NCBI GenBank assembly: GCA_903813345.2 | Contig: CAIIXF020000008.1 | Coordinates: 2,923,341-2,987,340 of the forward strand | From: Owenia fusiformis | Lineage: Eukaryota; Annelida; Polychaeta; Sabellida; Oweniidae | DNA length: 64,000 nt | Direction: 5' to 3' | In this document: one piece after another, positions 48,601-58,900 of the stretch | How the letters are laid out: every line of letters begins with the position of its first letter | Position numbering within the stretch: the first letter of the stretch is position 1 | Notes under the pieces: generated by a model | Database searches by the model: none | What the model was told of the DNA's origin: nothing | The model's input: only the letters and a program-made list of their open reading frames with translations | Translations under genes and position numbers: made by a program

Positions 48601-51600
48601 TTGAATCAATATGAGATTACTACACTATAATTACAAGTAGGGTTGCTCCCGTGTCTTGATTGTGGTGTCATGCTGTAAATATTGAATCAATATGAGATTA
48701 CTACACTATAATTACAAGTAGGGTTGCTCCTGTGTCTTGATTGTGGTGTCATGCTGTAAATATTGAATCAATATGAGATTACTACACTGTAATTACAAGT
48801 AGGGTTCCTCTAGTGTCTTGATTGTGGTGTCATGCTGTAAATATTGGATCAATATGAAATTACTACACTATAATTACAAGTAGGGTTGCTCTAGTGTCTT
48901 GATTGCGGTGTCATGCTGTAAATATTGGATCGATATGAGATTACTGCACTATAATTACAAGTAGGGTTGCTCTAGTGTCTTGATTGTGGTGTCATGCTGT
49001 AAATATTGAATCAATATGAGATTACTACACTATAATTACAAGTAGGGTTGCTCCTGTGTCTTGATTGTGGTGTCATGCTGTAAATATTGAATCAATATGA
49101 GATTACTACACTATAATTACAAGTAGGGTTGCTCCTGTGTCTTGATTGTGGTGTCATGCTGTAAATATTGAATCAATATGAGATTACTACACTGTAATTA
49201 CAAGTAGGGTTCCTCTAGTGTCTTGATTGTGGTGTCATGCTGTAAATATTGGATCAATATGAAATTACTACACTATAATTACAAGTAGGGTTGCTCTAGT
49301 GTCTTGATTGCGGTGTCAAGCTGTAAATATTGGATCAATATGAGATTACTGCACTATAATTACAAGTAGGGTTGCTCTAGTGTCTTGATTGTGGTGTCAT
49401 GCTGTAAATATTGAATCAATATGAGATTACTACACTATAATTACAAGTAGGGTTGCTCTAGTGTCTACATTGTGGTGTCATGCTGTAAACATTGAATCAA
49501 TATGAGATTACTACACTATAATTACAAGTAGGGTTGCTCTAGTGTCTTGATTGTGGTGTCATGCTGTAAATATTGAATCAATATGAGATTACTACACTAT
49601 AATTACAAGTAAGGTCGCTCTAGTGTCTTGATTGTGGTGTCATGCTGTAAATATTGAATCAATATGAGATTACTACACTATAATTACAAGTAGGGTTGCT
49701 CTAGTGTCTTGATTGTGGTGTCATGCTGTAAATATTGAATCAATATGAGATTACTACACTATAATTACAAGTAGGGTTGCTCCTGTGTCTTGATTGTGGT
49801 GTCATGCTGTAAATATTGAATCAATATGAGATTACTACACTATAATTACAAGTAGGGTTGCTCCTGTGTCTTGATTGTGGTGTCATGCTGTAAATATTGG
49901 ATCAATATGAGATTACTACACTATAATTACAAGTAGGGTTGCTCTAGTGTCCTGATTGTCGTGTCATGCTGTAAATATTGAATCAATATGAGATTACTAC
50001 ACTATAATTACAAGTAGGGTTGCTCCTGTGTCTTGATTGTGGTGTCATGCTGTAAATATTGGATCAATATGAGATTACTACACTATAATTACAAGTAGGG
50101 TTGCTCTAGTGTCCTGATTGTCGTGTCATGCTGTAAATATTGAATCAATATGAGATTACTACACTATAATTACAAGTAGGGTTGCTCTAGTGTCTTGATT
50201 GTGGTGTCATGCTGTAAATATTGAATCAATATGAGATTACTGCACTATAATTACAAGTAGGGTTGCTCTAGTGTCTTGATTGTGGTGTCATGCTGTAAAT
50301 ATTGAATCAATATGAGATTACTACACTATAATTGCAAGAAGGCCAGATTTGCACCAAGCAAAGAGGACATACAGTGTACAGTATGTACTTAATAATTCAT
50401 TGTGGTAGGTTAATGGTAAGGTTTTTCGCTAAAATGTCTCTCACCACACCAGTCATATATTATAACATAATTTCTATTTGGTATACTGTTATATAGAAAT
50501 GTCCAACCTACCACAGCCTTTTTCAAGCGTTTCTTTTCCATTCTGGCCTCAGCCCTTTCCTGTATAAGGTCATCTCTGAGCTGTATGATCCCCTCTTCCA
50601 GTTCAACGATCTTCTGATTTGTATCTCTCAACTTATCCCTCGTTTCATTCAATACAATCTGTTTGCTGAAAATATGAATTGCTTTTTATTTTACATTTTG
50701 AAACCAAAACAATATTTCAAATCATGTTCAGTGTATAAATAGAGGATATCCTATGATTTTTGAGGGATATCATTTTTATCCATGAGTGGATAAAGATGAC
50801 AGCCCAAGAAAATCATAGGATATCCTATTTATTCTATGGTTTGAACTGAATTAAGATAATTGACCTAGAATTGAAAAATTTGTTGTATTCTTACATTTCC
50901 TTCTTAGCGAGGTGACCTTGTACTCACCGCCATTTTAATAAGGTTTGTGAAAAAATCTTAAAAATATATATCCAAATCCAAAATGGATAAATGTCCATCA
51001 CATTCAGTTTTTCACATTGATTTAGAAATGTCAAAATTCTTCGAAAATTGTCAAAACTAATGAAGAAATAGTATTTGTCGGATACGATTGAATATCACTT
51101 CATATCAGTCGGATACGATTTTACTGGCACATACTAGTCTTTTATTAATTTTCTTATTCTCCACCCTTACTATAGAATAACAGTAAGAAAGAATTCACAT
51201 ACCTTGCTTTCTCCGCCATACGCTGGTTGAGTTGTGATATAACTTCTTCATGCTGTCGTCGTACTTTATCTCTTTCTGGACTGAAAGTTGAAAAGGTCTC
51301 AGTATTAATTTCAGGATGTGTGTGTTTTCAGTCTTATTCTGCAGATATAGAAGTATCGAAACAGATAATTTCAAAAGCATAACCCTTTCTCTTTATTCAA
51401 ATCTCCAGCTTCACTGTTATAAATTAATTTTTAAGAAATTATCAATGTCTTTGTGATGTGAATTTATCAAAATACATGTGTATATGCATGCCTAGATCAA
51501 AAAAGATTTTTCCATTAAAACATAAACTTAAGTGTTTGGTTTCATATTAGCATGTCTCTGTTTGCTTCAGTGAACATTCTATTTACACAAGAAAAATCAA

Positions 51601-54600
51601 AAGGATTCCATCTTGCTTGACAAAGTGATTTAAACAAAATGATCACAATGTAGCACCAAAGGGTGCTCTATAAGTAGAAGGTTGCATTGTTTTGGATGCA
51701 TGTACATACTGCAATATTGCATTTTCTTTCTCCAAAACTACATGTTTCTCTGTGAGGAATGTGATGTTATCTGTGATGCCTTGGAGCTGGTTCTTCAATT
51801 TGTTCACTTCCTCAGCATTAGAACCCCTGGCAGTATCAATGGCATCTAAAATTCACCAATATATAAATAATATTAAATACTTTTTTCAAGAATACCAGTA
51901 CAATGTGTAATGTATTCTTATTCTGAGTAATTACATATACTGTATACTGTACACTTTTATTTTATGTATTTTTCCAAAAAGTCTCTGCCTCTAAAATATA
52001 CTATTTTCTGTTACAGCCTGCAATTCACACCATAAAATACCAATGCACTGCTCTCATCATAAGCAACATAACATGTAAATTAAAATGAGATGCATCTCTT
52101 GTAATTTCTAAAATGCAATTAAATCACAAACTTATTGTGAGTGATTTTTTTCAAGCTCTAATATTTGCAGAAAAGAATGTTGTAGCAAAATCTATGGATG
52201 GTGTAAGGAACATGCCATTCTGGATTCCAAATTTCACTTTCTCCATGAATTCTCGTCATTCTTTAATAATATTACACAGTATACAGGAAACTTTTTTTTT
52301 GTTCCTGTCTATTGTTTATAAATTAAAAATATTGCAAAAATATAATTTAGGATTAGATGAGAATTACAGCAAATGTTAAGTAGCAGTTCTTCTACACCAA
52401 CGGTTAGTTCAAAGAGAATCTGTAATTGTTGAATACAACTGTTGTACCTTGTAACTGTTTAGCAATTTGTCCAGGTAGAAACTGTAGCTGATGACGCAGG
52501 ACACTTGCGTCGATGGTTTCTTTCTCTAGCAGCTCATGAACCTTCATTCTCTCACTTTCCTAAAATTTAAAATTTTTTGCATTGACCTTATTTATATTTT
52601 GATTTAAAGAACAAATGTGTCTGCATGATATAGAATGATTATAAAGTAACTCTGATCTCAAAAGCACTTAATTGCTAATCCCCCATTCAACAGCCTTTTT
52701 TTCAAATGTTGACATCATTTTCACCTAAAATTTGAAATGGAGAATAAATATTTTTAAATTAAAAAATGCAACCTTTTTTGTCACTTTTAACATATGGTTT
52801 TGTCCTATGTGGATCTTAATAGGGCCATTCACACAAGACATAAATATTGTTCAATTCATTTCCCAGAATAAACTTACCAGTTCTTTGATTGCTTCCATGA
52901 TGTTATCAACATTATCGATGTCTGACTCTTTAAAGCCATAGTCATTGTCTCCCATCCGGTAAGCTAAAAACCACACAATTTATATATAAGGCATTTTCAT
53001 ATGCCATGTAGTTGTAGTCTAATAAATATTTTTTCAAAGGGTGAAGAGTGAACAATCTTTTTCTATCAATTTTTTTTAATTATCCAATTTAGTTCTAAAC
53101 TATCAATGGAACAATTTTTTGTGAATTAGGCAGGGGAGGGGTGCGTTGAAACCCATGATGCCGACTTACACAAAAAGAAGTGACAACTTGAACCTTACAA
53201 AAAGTTTCTTAAAGCATTTCACATATTTTAAGTAATATTTTATAAAATATTTTGCAATATGTGAAAAGAATTTAAGCCCAGGACTTGATGCATTGTGGCT
53301 GATTCATTCCACCTATGCGTTTTTTCCTAAACTTAATGCTACATATCAAGTGCAAAGTTTGAAACAATACCTTTGAGGAATGATCAGTCCACAATGCACT
53401 GAGTCCAGGGCTTAAATATTCATTGATTTGGTGTATTATTTCACTACCCATACTTGACTCCAGTCATGGTCTTTCATGCTTCTTAATAGGGGAAATGGTC
53501 CAAATTATTGCACAGTCCTAATTATCGCACGATTGTCCCAAATACCTAAAATGTGCACCGATCTACTTTAAACCAGTGTTACTAACACCAGTTCAACACC
53601 ATTACTCCCAATCTCAATGATTTATCCATATATTTACAAATATCTCTTCAATCTTTAAAAATTGTTCACTTCGGCTATTGTCATGAATGCAAATGTTGAA
53701 AAAGTGAAACTTGTATACACAGTTTGACCCTCTCTAAATAAAGACATAAAAGCGCATAAAAGCAAGTGAATAATGTATATTTTGTTGATATTTGTCACTA
53801 GAACTGATAGAAAAATGATTATAGCGTGAATGTATCTATTTTAAACAATGAAATGTTCCAAGTACCATGAAATGACAATTGAAATATAACCGTGCGATAA
53901 TTGGGATGACTTGTGCGATAATAGCATGACCCTGCATGGGAGTCTAAAGTGTTAGAGGGCTCCCCAAGAGGGGGTAGTGGGGTCGCTTTTGTCACTTTTA
54001 AGATTTCAAAATTCTCACTTTATCACATTTAAAATTTACTTGTCATATTTTGTCAGATTCGTTCCTTTTTAGTCAGTCAAAGTATTTAATGCACTAAATA
54101 GTCTGTTATGTTCCATTGTTTGATTACTGGTTAGAATAAGTCATCTTAACTAGCATCAATTTACATTCAGAACGAATTATCTATTTTTGTCACTCTCAAA
54201 ACACGTCAGTCCGATAAATGTGCAAAATTGTCACTTGCAAAGATTGATTTGTTCGTTTTTAAGTACCCCAAAGTCCCATTTAGACCCATTTTTAGAGGCC
54301 AGATCGCCTTATCACATACCCCTTGGGGAGCCCCTGTTAGTGTTCGAATATTCAGAAATGTCAAACATGACCAAAGTTTTTTAAAAAGGTTGATCTTCCA
54401 TTTCATACCCTCAAAGTGAATTGAAGTTATCAAAGTTATCATATCTGAAATTGTCAGTTGTTTTCCCAAATACCAGTGCAATGATAGAACCATTGCTCCT
54501 AACCAAACCCGTCTGACCCAGTTATCTACTCCTGACATCGCAGATCTACGACATTTCAGAATCGGGGAGTAGATAACTGGGCCAGACGAGTTTGGTTACA

Positions 54601-55211
54601 TTGCCCCTACAGTTGGGGACAAAAATAAATGACAGGTCGATTTTCGATCACCATTTCCTAATTATGGTGGTCTGAAAGCCCATAATTTCCAATATTGTCT
54701 AGATACATATCCCTTAAAATTTGTATATTTTACATTTTGTATAATTTCATCCACTGATTTATGGCCTCTTGTAAATTCTCTTATTTTTAACATGGGAAAT
54801 CCTCACTTCAGCAAATCCACCTGTCATTTATTTATGTCCCCAACTGTAGTCAACATTATTTTCATTTCAGCGGCATTATAGTCTAGCGCATATAAGGATA
54901 CAAACAAACATTTTGACACAAAAAATAATCAATCCATTATTTTTCGAAATAAGTAGACATCAACTCTGGAACTTTCATAGCCTAATATAAATGATGATGC
55001 TCATCGTATCGTTGCAGCCCGGGGTCACAGCTGCAGGGAACGAAAATTGAGAAAAATTATTAAATTATCATAAATTTATAAAAAAGAAAAATTTCCACCA
55101 TTTTTAAATTTTTAAGGTTTAAAAGAAACAAATATGTGTTTCATAGTTACCCAATTCTTGTAGGCCTTCTACGACATTAGTTACATCCGTATTTTCAACT
55201 ATAGCAGACAT
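36683..55211 (-). CDS. CCDC175: CCDC175-like coiled-coil protein, complete, 20 exons, 901 aa
   Basis: Exons, 5' to 3': 55151-55211, 52878-52963, 52448-52559, 51710-51845, 51203-51280, 50512-50665, 46908-46963, 46486-46659, 46212-46293, 45983-46055, 45576-45639, 44706-44816, 42988-43195, 42016-42147, 40248-40386, 39895-39974, 39401-39584, 38729-38844, 38123-38285, 36683-37179. All phases match, giving 2706 nt including the stop. After an acidic N terminus (MSAIVENTDV) almost everything up to about residue 735 is heptad coiled coil. Segments LRHQLQFLPGQIAKQLQ, then SQLNQRMAEKA, VLNETRDKL and LIQERAEARMEKKRL follow in the same order as the start of human CCDC175 (793 aa), recalled from memory. 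The last exon adds a Ser/Pro-rich tail with many SP and TP sites (SPAKSPRDPYATP). Function is not known; it is likely a structural protein of sperm or cilia. Calling the ortholog is inference; the gene model is strong. Confidence 0.8.
41246..41853. mobile_element. TA-flanked TIR element, about 95-bp arms
   Basis: CAGGGTGTCAAATAAGTCC at the left returns inverted at the right end, with TA on both sides and arm similarity for about 95 bp (shared GTGTGATATA(T/C)CATTGGAAA). It lies in the CCDC175-like intron between exons 14 and 15. A rearranged copy is at 10205-10519. Confidence 0.87.
43407..43422 (+). repeat. Homopolymer, 16 G
   Basis: Uninterrupted run of G inside the pogo-like element; may be unstable or mis-counted in the assembly. 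Confidence 0.9.
43692..43862 (-). pseudogene. pogo/Tigger transposase C-terminal remnant
   Basis: Minus-strand frame of about 55 codons reads SDILNALDILKDYTSSRMNT, then EKLFLLEEDIYSN and ends KKQKTMKDFFKQK before the stop. Tigger-type transposases end in the same way (K-Q-T-T-x-x-D-F-F-K). The rest of the transposase is missing. Confidence 0.7.
44983..45146. mobile_element. Small TA-flanked MITE with pogo-type ends
   Basis: CAGTAAAGCCTATCAAAGTGG returns as an imperfect inverted copy (CCACTTTACAGGTTTCATTG). 164 bp; contains several GTGTTCCACTT motifs. A half copy of the same type is at about 42880-42946. Confidence 0.75.
46930..50340 (-). repeat. Minisatellite of a splice junction: 81-bp unit, about 42 copies
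   Basis: Each unit, read on the minus strand, is about 50 nt of intron ending TTGATTCAATATTTACAG followed by the first 31 nt of CCDC175-like exon 7 (CATGACACCACAATCAAGAC and 11 more). The copy nearest the gene's 3' side is the true exon 7 junction (46963/46964); the others fill the upstream intron. Period is 81 bp, checked at 47011, 47092 and on. Two variants alternate irregularly: one keeps the exon's ACACAGGAG, the other has ACACTAGAG. Last unit ends at about 50335 with mismatches. Every unit therefore contains a potential 3' splice site and part of the exon. Confidence 0.95.
53270..53418. mobile_element. Hairpin MITE
   Basis: TTTAAGCCCAGGACTTGATGC and CACTGAGTCCAGGGCTTAAA are inverted, both with TGCATTGTGG-type inner matches; loop of about 75 bp. 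In CCDC175-like intron 1. Confidence 0.7.
53495..53935. mobile_element. Probable MITE with ATTATCGCAC ends
   Basis: AATTATTGCAC...AATTATCGCACG at the left and CGTGCGATAATT...GTGCGATAAT at the right are inverted, two motifs per end. Arms are diverged. In CCDC175-like intron 1. Confidence 0.55.
54498..54597. mobile_element. Perfect-stem hairpin, about 100 bp
   Basis: ACCCAGTTATCTACTCC against GGAGTAGATAACTGGG, with outer pairs AACCAAAC(C)CGTCTG/CAGACGAGTTTGGTT. Only about 25 bp of loop. Confidence 0.8.
54610..54846. mobile_element. TA-flanked MITE, 237 bp
   Basis: CAGTTGGGGACAAAAATAAA and its complement at the other end, TA on both sides. In CCDC175-like intron 1, next to the hairpin above. 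Confidence 0.87.
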
Positions 55212-55567
55212 AGCTGTCGTTATTTTGAGGAAAAAACTCAAAAAAAATTTAAAAAATATTTTCTCCGCTGTAGCAACGAAAAATTGAAAAATGTTAGCAA
55301 ACTCTATATAAAATAAAAAGATTTTTGAATAGCCTTAGGATACTTTTACAAATACATTTCTTAGATAATGAGAGAGATTCAAAACGTTATTCAATACAAA
55401 TAATTTAAATGATTGAATATTGCTAAATCATGAACAAAATAGTATTATTTCAACTCGTGTTTGCATTATTCTCTCACTACTTGATTTATATAGATGACCA
55501 ACTATTACATTGAGTGTGGAAAACGAAAACAAATTTGATTATTGTCATATCAAATGTACTTTAATCA
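55212..55567. promoter_or_regulatory. Putative bidirectional promoter between CCDC175-like and SCCPDH
   Basis: The two start codons point away from each other across 356 bp (581 bp if SCCPDH starts at 55793). Very AT-rich, with no TATA box or CpG island evident. Sharing of one promoter is inferred from geometry only. Confidence 0.5.
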
Positions 55568-55970
55568 ATGATGTTGTTTAGACTTATATTATATTTCTGG
55601 ACTTTCATCTGCAACATTTTGCATTTGATTCAAGTGATCATATTTGGATATGATATTTATGACATAGAAAATACATTTCTTGATAATCGCCTCTATCATT
55701 TTATTGATAACAGTGTGAACAATATAATGTCATTTATGGAACAATTTCAAAACTTATCTGATATTTCAGATCAAGTATTAAGTACATTGAATATGTTCAT
55801 TGGGGAAAAAGATTATGACATTGTTGTTTTTGGTGCATCTGGATTTACTGGGCAATTTGTAGTAGAAAAATTAGCAAAAACCTTAAAAAATGATACAATT
55901 AAATGGGTAATCGCAGGACGCTCAAATGAAAAGCTGCTTAAGGTTTTATCAACTGCAAAAAGAAAGACAG
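55568..55970 (+). CDS. SCCPDH: SCCPDH alternative first exon A, with N-terminal hydrophobic extension
   Basis: Open from 55568: MMLFRLILYFWTFICNILHL and further hydrophobic residues to about residue 27, then a polar linker to residue 75, then MFIGEKDYDIVVFGASGFTG. Donor ACAG|GTAAGA is strong. Starting at the internal ATG (55793) would give a normal SCCPDH N terminus; the upstream 75 codons stay open in AT-rich DNA and would add a membrane anchor. Which start is used cannot be told from sequence. Confidence 0.7.
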
Positions 55971-58900
55971 GTAAGATGTCATTAAAAGAAATTCAATTCT
56001 TATTTAATGAATTGTCTTATTTATGCAGAAAAGACTGTAACGACCCTGGATACATTACAGTTTGTGGTAAGTTGTATGACCTGCTTGCAAATGTATACCC
56101 ATGCTGGTACCCATGGTCCCAAAATGTGCCTATGTACATGGGCCCGGGAACATGTATAAAAAAGATCTAGTCAAATACACCTAGGAAAGTGTTTAATCTA
56201 AATTACTCTCACTTTGAAGTTTTACCTTGCACTACATGTATTTATGTTTCAACCATGGGCTCTACCACCATCTGATAGAGCCCATGTTTCAACTAAACAT
56301 TACAACTGTGAGCATTGACATTTTTTCATCACAGAGAGCTTTTTTCATGGTCCATAAACACACACTTGTAAGTTCATTCTGACTAGGCTTTCTGTACTTA
56401 GGAATTTAATTTCTTAAATGATAATGATCAAAGTTCATATGTCATGGTGAGCTGGAGTCTGATAAAGCAAAAACAACTTTGACCATGGGTAAACAAATTA
56501 GTTAATATTAATAATGATTTCGTTTTCCTAGTAAGTTTGAAATTCAGTGATAACTTTCAGAATTTCTTTTAAAAATGGAGACACCGTATGATTTAGTTGT
56601 TTTTGGTGCTACTGGCTTTACTGGTCAGTTTGTCGTTGAAGAATTAGGGCGATTGTGCGATAAAGATTCCAGTCTAAAATGGGCAATAGCTGGCAGAAGT
56701 ATGGAGAAGTTGCAACAGACCCTTACAACAGCCACAAAAATAACAGGTTCCAGAATTTTCATTTTATTCAGCCAGAGTTCAAAGTTTATTTTAAAAAAAA
56801 ATTTATTCACATTAGATCTAGTCTAATAATCTGCAAAAACAACTTAATGTAAAGTTAACATTAGAGTTATGTTTTATCACACTAGTTCACACATGTTTCT
56901 TACAGGCCTGTCAACTTGGGAACACCTAACATGAGTTACAAATGTTGAACACTTTCCTTCAAATTCTGGACACCTTGGTTCAAAACTGAACACCTTGGTC
57001 AAAATATCGGACACCTTTATCCTGTGCCAGGACTATAGTCCTGCATCGAGCACAATCTTTTGCCTGTACGATTACAACTTGGGAGAATTATCTACCATCG
57101 GTGTCACAATATAGGGTAGCGATTTTTGGGTTTTTATTTGTGACATATATCTTATCTACGCCCCTTACACTAAGATACCTACATGTACTTCAATAGATTC
57201 CTGGGCCGGGTATTTTAGCATTCTTTTAGTGTAGTTGAATCCACAATTGTCTGGATATATCGGCAGAACATTTTTCTTTTTCATCGAGAGAAATTCCATC
57301 ACTATCCAAGATGGCGGTTGGATTTAAAAGGGGATTCCCCATTTGACTGACCCGGAAGTAGCCAATGTACCAATAGATGGAGGATTTTGACGGTTGAAAT
57401 AAGTTAAATATTACACAGAAATATTGTGATCAAAAACGAAAATTTCTTTGTTCTGCCGATAAACCCAGACAATTGTGGATTCAACTACACGAAAAAAATG
57501 CTAAAATACCAAGGAATCTATTGAAATAGGTATCTTAAGAAGCTTAGAAAATTCTCCCATCTTGTAATCGTACAGGCAAAAGAATAAGACGTTCGCAGGA
57601 CTATAGTCCTGGCATGGGATAACGACACCTCAATTTATTCACGCTCGCTAACATTCAGGTTTAAAAGCTCCGTATGAAGTTTAAATAACAGATTGTAATT
57701 TTAAACAGCTTGAGCATAAAGTATTCATTCTGTCATTTGGTGAGGAATTTCTTTCTGAGACAACAACTTGTATTTGCAGTGACAGGCCGTCCAACTGTCC
57801 TGCAGTATGCGTAGTTGTCACGCATTTGGTGAAGAAATTGAAGTCACGCCAACTTTTTTGTGTGACAGATTACACGCAAATACACATTTCACCTGATAAT
57901 TGTCTAGCAAAAATATTTCTGTAGAAGAACTTAAAAAATGAATGCCGATACATCAATAAAACGAACGCCAAAGAAAATCGAACGTATTTCATTCGGGAAT
58001 TTCAAGGGAATTCAGTATATGTCACGCATTTGCTTTGAAAATTGTGTATATGTCACATATTTGGATTATTTGCTTCTGGCTCTGTGTTTCAGAGTAAAAT
58101 ACAAAAAATATCATGGAATATGTCTCAATGAGGTATTGCTCGTCAAAATATGGCAGTGCTTGGGCTACAGGGGCGGATCTGAGAACCAACAAGGGGGGGG
58201 GGGCCCAAATTTCAGGTTTGAGAAAAAATTTGGGCCCCTGAAACCAAAAAGGGGGCCCAAACGTTGAAAATTTGAGGCCTGTTTTCTTCTATTTTTGGCC
58301 TAAAATTAAAAAAATAAGGACTTCAAAGGCCCAGTAGTGACCATAAAGGCCCATCTGGGCCCAAACCCCCCAGATCCGCCAGTGGGCTATTCATGTAACC
58401 AGGTGATGGCATTTTGTAATTGTTTGTTTATACTACACAGTAAATCTACTTGTCTAGACATAACCATGAAATCAAATTATGCTATGTCATCATGACTCAA
58501 GTATTGTTTTTGGAATCAAACTACGTTAAAATAGTAGTGTGGTTGTCATATGTTTATAACATCTTTACTTATTACATGCACTAGCTGTTGGTGTGCAATA
58601 TTGTTTACTACATGCGATTTTGACAGTGATTTTTTGCAGTTACGTATTCATTAGAAAATTTCATTTATGACTAATAGATTATGCTCGAAGGCTAATTCCA
58701 CAGTGGAGAATATGACGTCTATGTGGCCACCTAGAGCATTAAGAAATGGCATGCCTCATTTTGTGTTTATATACGTGGATAACTCATCCCCCTCCCTGAT
58801 TTAGTAATTGATCAATATCAACTTAGTTGTAACTGTTCAAGTCACTGTACTCCAGTTATTTACATTGAGATAACTCACTCTGTCTGGCTGATGTTATGTT

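Noticed and set aside
46930-50340. CRISPR-like regular array
   Set aside because: Units are contiguous 81-bp tandem copies with no unique spacers, in a eukaryotic intron.
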